Assembly: GCA_947373775.1 (NCBI GenBank)
Contig: CANBZE010000159.1
Coordinates: 1-5,500, forward strand
Origin: Alphaproteobacteria bacterium
GTDB lineage: Bacteria > Pseudomonadota > Alphaproteobacteria > Micropepsales > Micropepsaceae
DNA length: 5,500 bases
Direction of reading: 5' to 3'
Shown here one piece after another: positions 5,285 through 5,500 of this stretch (the stretch's first letter is position 1; the number at the start of each line of letters is the position of its first letter). The notes under the pieces were generated by a model, which ran no database searches, was not told the origin of the DNA, and was given only the letters and a program-made list of their open reading frames with translations. Position numbers and translations under genes: made by a program.

Positions 5285-5358
5285 ATGTCCGCTTTCGGTC
5301 AGAACCAGCCCTTCAGCTCAGGCCGGTGTCATGTCCGCTTTGCGCCAAAAGCGGACAT
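5285..5358. repeat. Intergenic ATGTCCGCTTT repeat, two direct copies and one inverted
   Basis: The 11-mer ATGTCCGCTTT occurs at 5285-5295 and again at 5331-5341. Its exact complement at 5348-5358 makes an 11-bp hairpin with a six-base loop with the second copy. The hairpin ends 13 bases after the stop of the minus-strand tannase-family gene, so it could mark that transcript's 3' end, although no T-run follows. Similar TGTCCGCTTT hairpins are, from memory, a frequent intergenic word in alphaproteobacteria. Confidence 0.75.
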
Positions 5359-5371
5359 TCGGCTGACAGCG

Positions 5372-5500
5372 TCAGGGCATAGCGCAAGTAAAGCTGGCGG
5401 CCTGCTTGACGTCACCAGAGCCGCTGTATTTGGGATAGGCGGGGTATTCGCACAGCGGCCTTGTGCGCCCTGCGGTCGCCTTGTTGGTGTCGGTGATCAC
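5372..5500 (-). CDS. Tannase/feruloyl esterase family protein, C-terminal fragment
   Basis: The last 42 codons plus TGA of a gene entering from beyond position 5500. The visible end reads TRPLCEYPAYPKYSGSGD, then ends AASFTCAMP. This matches the conserved C-terminal tail of tannase/feruloyl esterase enzymes (typically RPLCPYP, then YKGSGD, then AANFxC). The two cysteines (17 and 39 of the visible part) are the pair usually found in this tail and may form a disulfide. The family hydrolyses ester bonds of gallate or hydroxycinnamate (plant polyphenol) esters and is often secreted. The catalytic Ser/Asp/His region lies outside the window, so activity and substrate cannot be judged. It is followed by the 5331-5358 hairpin and 235 non-coding bases before the PAS gene on the same strand. 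Confidence 0.75.
   Translation of the reverse strand: MITDTNKATAGRTRPLCEYPAYPKYSGSGDVKQAASFTCAMP

Overview
The window is about 60% GC by eye and densely packed. It most likely comes from an alphaproteobacterium. This rests on the protein families (a PAS_5-type single-domain protein, a DUF2282/DUF692 bufferin operon, a DUF1348 protein) and on an exact match to the Caulobacter sigma-F promoter motif. The genus cannot be fixed from sequence alone. I see no mobile element, tRNA, rRNA or CRISPR array.

Left end (1-1436, minus strand): the 5' part of a bufferin operon. Two tandem, closely related BufA precursors (DUF2282; each has a signal peptide and four cysteines) lead into a BufB-type MNIO/DUF692 enzyme that runs off the window start. 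Known bufferins are small periplasmic RiPPs whose cysteines are modified by the MNIO enzyme so that the peptide binds copper. The two precursor genes are separated by a strong hairpin. The second has its own exact GTAACC-N16-CGAA promoter, so the two peptides may be dosed separately. Usual later operon members (DUF2063 partner, DoxX-like protein) would lie beyond position 1.

Middle (1437-4499): a region rich in inverted repeats, then a plus-strand glutathione S-transferase. Next come two minus-strand genes: an AhpD-like carboxymuconolactone decarboxylase family protein, followed by a DUF1348 NTF2-like protein, with a terminator hairpin between them. A LysR-type regulator is divergent from the AhpD-like gene across a 117-base shared region and is its probable regulator. 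With the bufferins, the block reads as a thiol, peroxide and metal stress neighbourhood. That functional link is inference.

Right end (4500-5500): a minus-strand PAS_5 protein, a short intergenic stretch with a repeated ATGTCCGCTTT word that forms a hairpin, and the last 42 codons of a tannase/feruloyl esterase family enzyme entering from beyond position 5500.
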